This document shows positions 60,477 to 64,000 of a stretch of DNA of 64,000 bases, piece by piece. Position 1 is the first letter of the stretch. Each line of letters opens with the position of its first letter. Both the position numbers and the translations under genes were made by a program. The DNA is taken from positions 124,001 to 188,000 of the forward strand of contig NZ_FOWW01000003.1 in NCBI RefSeq assembly GCF_900115565.1. Direction: 5' to 3'. This DNA comes from Amycolatopsis arida. Its GTDB lineage: Bacteria > Actinomycetota > Actinomycetes > Mycobacteriales > Pseudonocardiaceae. A model generated the notes under the pieces. That model was not told the origin of the DNA, did not search any database, and worked only from the letters and a program-made list of their open reading frames with translations.

Positions 60477-61682
60477 GTGACACACAAGGACATCGCGGGC
60501 CGGCGGGCAGGACCCGTCGCCCTGCTCGCACTGGCACTGGTCGCCGTGCTCGGGCTCGCCGCCTGCGGCGGCACCGAGTCGGGCGACAACGACCGCGAGT
60601 CGGACAGACCACCCGCCGCGGCGGTGGTCGCCCAGCCCGCCGACGGCAGCACCGGGGTGGCCCCGGCCGAGCCGGCGCGGGTGTCGATCACCGACGGCAC
60701 GATCCAGCAGGTCGCGCTCACCAACCCCGACGGCAAGGCCGTGGAGGGCCAGCTGAGCGAGGACAAGCGCAGCTGGGCCACCACCGAGCCGCTCGGTTAC
60801 GGCAAGACCTACACCTGGTCGGGCACCGCCGTCGACGCCGACGGCGGCACCGTCCCCATCGCCGGCTCGTTCACCACCGTCACACCGAGGCAGCAGCTGC
60901 GCGCCACGGCGAACGTGGGCGACCACGAGACCTACGGCGTCGCCATGCCGGTCGCCATCACCTTCCGCGACGGCGCCAACAACGCGGTGCCGGTCAAGAA
61001 CAAGGCCGCGGTGGAGAAGGCACTCTCGGTGACCGCCACGCCGAACACGGAGGGCTCGTGGGCCTGGCTGCACAACGACACCTCGGTGCACTGGCGGCCC
61101 AAGGAGTACTGGCAGCCGCACACCGAGGTCCACGTCGAGGCGAAGCTGTACGGCGTGGAGCTCGCCGACGGCGTGTACGGCAAGAACGACCTGACCGTCG
61201 ACTTCACCATCGGCCGGTCGCAGATCGTCAAGGGCAACACCCAGACCCACCGGATGGTCGTCATCCGGGACGGCAAGCAGGTCGCCGACTACCCGGTGAG
61301 CTACGGCCTGGACTCCGACCCCGGTCGGGTGACTCGCAGCGGCGTCCACGTGGTGATGTCCAAGCACCCGACCTACTTCATGAACAACCCGGGCTATGGC
61401 TACGAGGACTTCGAGGTGCAGTGGGCGGTGCGGATCTCCAACAACGGCGAGTTCACCCACGCCGCCCCGTGGTCGGTCGGCGACCAGGGCAGGCGCAACG
61501 TCTCGCACGGCTGCCTGAACCTCGCACCGCGGAACGCCAAGGAGTACTTCGACAGCGCGATGGTCGGCGACCCGGTGGAGATCGAGGGCAGCTCGCAGCG
61601 GCTGGGACCGAAGGACGGCGACTACCTCGACTGGACCTACTCCTGGCAGGAGTGGACCGCCATGTCGGCGCTCAACGGCTGA
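60477..61682 (+). CDS. Lipoprotein L,D-transpeptidase (Ig-like + YkuD)
   Basis: 401 residues from GTG 60477. Lipobox LAAC near residue 35; two Ig-like domains (~55-260) and a YkuD catalytic domain with HRMVVIRDGKQV and the Cys-bearing NVSHGCLNLAP (~330). It matches actinobacterial LdtMt2-like 3-3 cross-linking enzymes anchored in the membrane. Complete; catalytic His/Gly/Cys triad present. Preceded by palindromic sites and terminated before a compact cluster with a thioesterase. Confidence 0.92.
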   Translation: MTHKDIAGRRAGPVALLALALVAVLGLAACGGTESGDNDRESDRPPAAAVVAQPADGSTGVAPAEPARVSITDGTIQQVALTNPDGKAVEGQLSEDKRSWATTEPLGYGKTYTWSGTAVDADGGTVPIAGSFTTVTPRQQLRATANVGDHETYGVAMPVAITFRDGANNAVPVKNKAAVEKALSVTATPNTEGSWAWLHNDTSVHWRPKEYWQPHTEVHVEAKLYGVELADGVYGKNDLTVDFTIGRSQIVKGNTQTHRMVVIRDGKQVADYPVSYGLDSDPGRVTRSGVHVVMSKHPTYFMNNPGYGYEDFEVQWAVRISNNGEFTHAAPWSVGDQGRRNVSHGCLNLAPRNAKEYFDSAMVGDPVEIEGSSQRLGPKDGDYLDWTYSWQEWTAMSALNG

Positions 61683-61744
61683 ACCTGGTGAGCGCTTGTT
61701 CACCTCGGCCGCTTCGGACGAACCGCCTCGGTTAGCGTGAACGG

Positions 61745-62323
61745 GTGACGAAACAGGCACAACCGTGGCCGCCGGCCGGCGCCGAGCCGGCGCCCGCGCA
61801 CCCCAAGGCCCCCGGCCCCGGCAGCGAGCTGGGGGTGCACTTCACCGAGTGCTTCGGCTGCGGTGACGAGCTGGAGGGCGGGCTGCACCTGCGCTCGACC
61901 GTCGCGGACGGGCTCACCGTGCGCTCCCGGTTCACCGTCACCAAGAACCACCAGGGCGCTCCCGGCCTCGCCCACGGCGGGCTGCTGGCCTGCGCGTTCG
62001 ACGAGGCGCTCGGCACGACCGTCGGCAACCTGCTGCGCCGGCCGGCCGTCACCGGGCGGTTGGAGACCGACTTCCGCCGGCCGGTGCCGGTCGGCTCGAC
62101 CCTGCACATCGAGGCCAGGGTGGACGGCGTTGGCGGGCGCAAGATCTACGCCAGCGCGGACGGCCGGCTCGACGCCGAGGACGGGCCGGTGGCGGTGCGG
62201 GCCCGCGGGCTGTTCGTGATGGTCGGCCTCGAACACTTCACCTCCCACGGTGACCCCGACGCGATCGAGAAGTTCCGCGAGCAGGGCCGGCCGGTGCGGG
62301 AGGACTGGGACATCAACCCGTAG
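61745..62323 (+). CDS. PaaI-family hotdog thioesterase
   Basis: 192 residues from GTG 61745. Hotdog fold: HFTECFGCGDELEGGLHLRS..., GAPGLAHGGLLACAFDEALGTTVG (the AHGG and catalytic Asp/Glu-type motif), LETDFRRPVPVGSTLHIEARV. Hydrolyses acyl-CoA or an acyl carrier intermediate; substrate unknown. A 60-residue Pro-rich tail starts it. 3 bp before the next gene, so co-transcribed with the phosphoesterase. Confidence 0.88.
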   Translation: MTKQAQPWPPAGAEPAPAHPKAPGPGSELGVHFTECFGCGDELEGGLHLRSTVADGLTVRSRFTVTKNHQGAPGLAHGGLLACAFDEALGTTVGNLLRRPAVTGRLETDFRRPVPVGSTLHIEARVDGVGGRKIYASADGRLDAEDGPVAVRARGLFVMVGLEHFTSHGDPDAIEKFREQGRPVREDWDINP

Positions 62324-62326
62324 CCC

Positions 62327-63478
62327 ATGTTCCTGGTCGTCCTCAGCAGCCTGGTCGCGCTGCTTCACCTCTACCTGTGGCGCCGGCTGGTCCTGGACAC
62401 CACCCGGCCAGGGCCGGCGCGGAGGGTCGGGACGGTCGCGCTCGTGCTGGCGGTCGCGGTGATGTTCGCCGCGCTGGCACTGGGCACCCGCACCGACCCG
62501 GCGGTCGCCCGCTGGTTCGCCTGGCCCGGCTACCTCTGGCTGGCCGTGTTCTTCTACCTCCTGCTGATCCTGCTGGTGCTCGAGGTTCCCCGGCTCGCGC
62601 TGCGCAGCTGGGTCCGCGCGGAGCCGGAGCCGACCGGGCCCGGCCTCAGCCGCCGGACGCTGCTCGCCCGGGGCTCGGCCGCCGTCGCCGGGGTGGCCGC
62701 CGCCGGGCTGGTCGGCTACGGCACCGCCGTGGCGATGGGCCCGCCGACCGTCACCCGCGCCCCGATCGCCCTGCGCCGGCTGGACCCCCGGGTCGCCGGT
62801 TTCCGGATCGCGCTGCTCAGCGACATCCACCTCGGCCCGATCATCGGCCGGGACCTCACCCGACGGATCGTGGAGATCGTCAACGCCGAGCGACCAGACG
62901 CGGTCGCGATCGTCGGCGACCTCGTGGACGGCAGCGTGGCCGACCTGGCCGACGCCGCGGCGCCGCTGGCGGACCTGCGCAGCACGCACGGCACGTTCTT
63001 CGTCACCGGCAACCACGAGTACTACAGCGGCTATGCCCAGTGGGTCGAGCACGTGCGGACCCTCGGCATCACCCCGCTGCGCAACGCGCACACCGTCGTC
63101 ACCCACCACGGCGGGCGGTTCGTGCTGGCCGGGGTCAACGACGCCACCGCGTACCAGTGGCAGGACCCGGCCGACGTGGGCGCGGCCCTGCGCGGGCGCG
63201 ACCCCGAGCTGCCCGCGGTGCTGCTCGCCCACCAGCCGGTGGACGTCGAGGACGCGGTGCGGCACGGCGTGGACCTGCAGCTGTCCGGGCACACCCACGG
63301 CGGCCAGCTCGCGCCGTTCGACCTCGCCGTGCGCCTGCAGCAGGGCGTGGTGGGCGGGCACTACTCCTACGGCGACACGCAGCTCTACGTCACCAGGGGC
63401 GCCGGCTTCTGGGGCCCTCCGGTGCGGGTCGGCGCCCCACCGGAGATCACCGTGGTCGAGCTGCGGCCGCTCAGGTGA
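62327..63478 (+). CDS. Membrane-anchored metallophosphoesterase
   Basis: 383 residues from ATG 62327. Residues 1-150: four transmembrane helices plus a twin-arginine-like SRRTLLARGSAAVAG. The catalytic domain has the calcineurin-type ligands LLSDIHLG, VGDLVDG, GNHEYY, AHQPVD and SGHTHGGQ, all present. Matches the YaeI/metallophosphoesterase family; some hydrolyse UDP-diacylglucosamine or cyclic nucleotides. Its stop overlaps the convergent pknG stop by 8 bp. Confidence 0.9.
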   Translation: MFLVVLSSLVALLHLYLWRRLVLDTTRPGPARRVGTVALVLAVAVMFAALALGTRTDPAVARWFAWPGYLWLAVFFYLLLILLVLEVPRLALRSWVRAEPEPTGPGLSRRTLLARGSAAVAGVAAAGLVGYGTAVAMGPPTVTRAPIALRRLDPRVAGFRIALLSDIHLGPIIGRDLTRRIVEIVNAERPDAVAIVGDLVDGSVADLADAAAPLADLRSTHGTFFVTGNHEYYSGYAQWVEHVRTLGITPLRNAHTVVTHHGGRFVLAGVNDATAYQWQDPADVGAALRGRDPELPAVLLAHQPVDVEDAVRHGVDLQLSGHTHGGQLAPFDLAVRLQQGVVGGHYSYGDTQLYVTRGAGFWGPPVRVGAPPEITVVELRPLR

Positions 63479-64000
63479 GCGTGCGCGGCCGCACCGCGTT
63501 GGCCCGGTCCACCAGGTCGATCCTGGCGTCGGTGTCGTCGGCGAGCCGGGCCAGCTCCCGATAGCGGCGCTCCAGGCCGAACCGCAGGTCCCGCTCGACC
63601 AGCTCGCGGCCGAGCACCCTGGCGCCGGGGTGCTGCCGCGAGCCACCGGCACGCACCCAGTGCAGCGCGACGTCGAGCACCTCCGCGGACAGCCGGGCTC
63701 GCCGCTCGGGGTCCAGCGTCAGCCGCTCGAGCCGCTCGGACGCCTCGACCAGGTCGCGTTCGGACAGCGCGGCCAGCTCCCTGCCGTCGTCGCCCACCCT
63801 GACCTTGATCTTGATGGCGGCCACCTGCGCGGCCACGTGGTGGGTGGACGACGGGGGGATCGACTCCAGCACCTCGATCGCCCCGGCCCGGGCACCCTGC
63901 GCCAGGTACACCCGCGCGAGGCCGAACGCGGCGCTGACGTAGGAGTGGTCGGTGCGCCACACCAGCTCGTAGAACCGCGACGCGGCGAAGTAGTCGCCGT
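63471..64000 (-). CDS. pknG: Serine/threonine protein kinase PknG, C-terminal TPR part (cut by window)
   Basis: The minus-strand frame stays open through the window edge (DYFAASRFYELVWRTDHSYVSAAFGLARVYLAQGARAGAIEVLESIPPSS), giving ~176 residues. The TPR pattern and terminal GLERRYRELARLADDTDARIDLVDRANAVRPRT match PknG's C-terminal TPR domain. PknG regulates 2-oxoglutarate metabolism through GarA-type FHA proteins. The kinase and rubredoxin domains lie outside the window. Confidence 0.82.
   Translation of the reverse strand, partial: GDYFAASRFYELVWRTDHSYVSAAFGLARVYLAQGARAGAIEVLESIPPSSTHHVAAQVAAIKIKVRVGDDGRELAALSERDLVEASERLERLTLDPERRARLSAEVLDVALHWVRAGGSRQHPGARVLGRELVERDLRFGLERRYRELARLADDTDARIDLVDRANAVRPRTLT

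Overview
The window is high-GC DNA (roughly 70% or more by eye, GC-rich third positions, many GTG starts) from an actinomycete. Gene families point to the Pseudonocardiaceae (Saccharothrix/Lentzea/Actinosynnema-like), but this is inferred from content, not from a marker gene: an iniB/iniA/iniC-type dynamin locus with an Hsp70-like protein, an EspR-like regulator next to an ImmA/IrrE peptidase, a DUF5753 regulator, a SARP regulator, PknG, a TadA-associated protein and a tRNA Glu-Asp-Phe cluster. It reads as ordinary chromosome; I see no prophage, integrase, transposase, rRNA or CRISPR.

Layout. 0-2 kb: end of an FtsK/SpoIIIE-like gene, a small coiled-coil gene and a ribbon-helix-helix/MazF toxin-antitoxin pair. 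2-4.5 kb: a large secreted nuclease. 4.7-13.1 kb: iniC-like, iniA-like and iniB-like genes on the minus strand, divergent from an Hsp70-like plus large LuxR-type regulator operon. 13-25 kb: methyltransferase, YjbR/HhH protein, tRNA-Ser, CsbD protein, TadA and partner, M20 peptidase, TyrA, acetyltransferase, Rv0909-type antitoxin-like protein, FUSC membrane protein, SRPBCC and SGNH proteins. 25.5-33.4 kb: a MarR regulator divergent from an ABC exporter, an orphan XRE-DUF5753 regulator, an F420-type oxidoreductase, a frameshifted gene and a DrrAB-type exporter. 33.4-41.9 kb: aldehyde dehydrogenase, P450 divergent from TetR, LysE exporter, two-component-type flavin hydroxylase HpaB. 42-49.5 kb: two secreted wall hydrolases sharing a 282-bp identical segment, a SARP/NB-ARC/TPR regulator and a secreted phospholipase D-like protein. 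50-55 kb: a regulator, then EspR-like regulator, ImmA/IrrE peptidase, seven-helix MAB_1171c-type membrane protein and FAD monooxygenase in tight co-orientation; then a methyltransferase and an uncharted 22-residue peptide with eight cysteines. 55.5-57.6 kb: Fic-family remnant, tRNA-Phe/Asp/Glu and a haloacetate-dehalogenase-like hydrolase. 57.6-59.3 kb is gene-free and full of repeats. 59.3-64 kb: small RHH-like protein, cold-shock protein, L,D-transpeptidase, thioesterase, metallophosphoesterase and the 3' end of pknG.

The most unusual structure is between genes. Five intergenic sites (about 15.2, 24.9, 37.6, 44.75 and 59.1 kb) carry related copies of a ~100-bp element: a conserved TCCAnTCTAnCGG-like block, then ~35-50 bp on, one or two DnaA-box-like 9-mers (perfect TTGTCCACA or TTATCCACA in four of five). 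Each copy sits in a gene-free stretch that also holds degenerate short tandem repeats of 16-110 bp period. Separately, AAGG/CCTT hairpins occur between convergent genes. Several promoters appear to specify leaderless mRNAs. The other highlights are the cysteine-rich microprotein, the EspR/ImmA/membrane/FAD module, and the iniBAC-Hsp70-LuxR locus with a G-rich repeat control region and an intrinsic terminator inside the ini operon.
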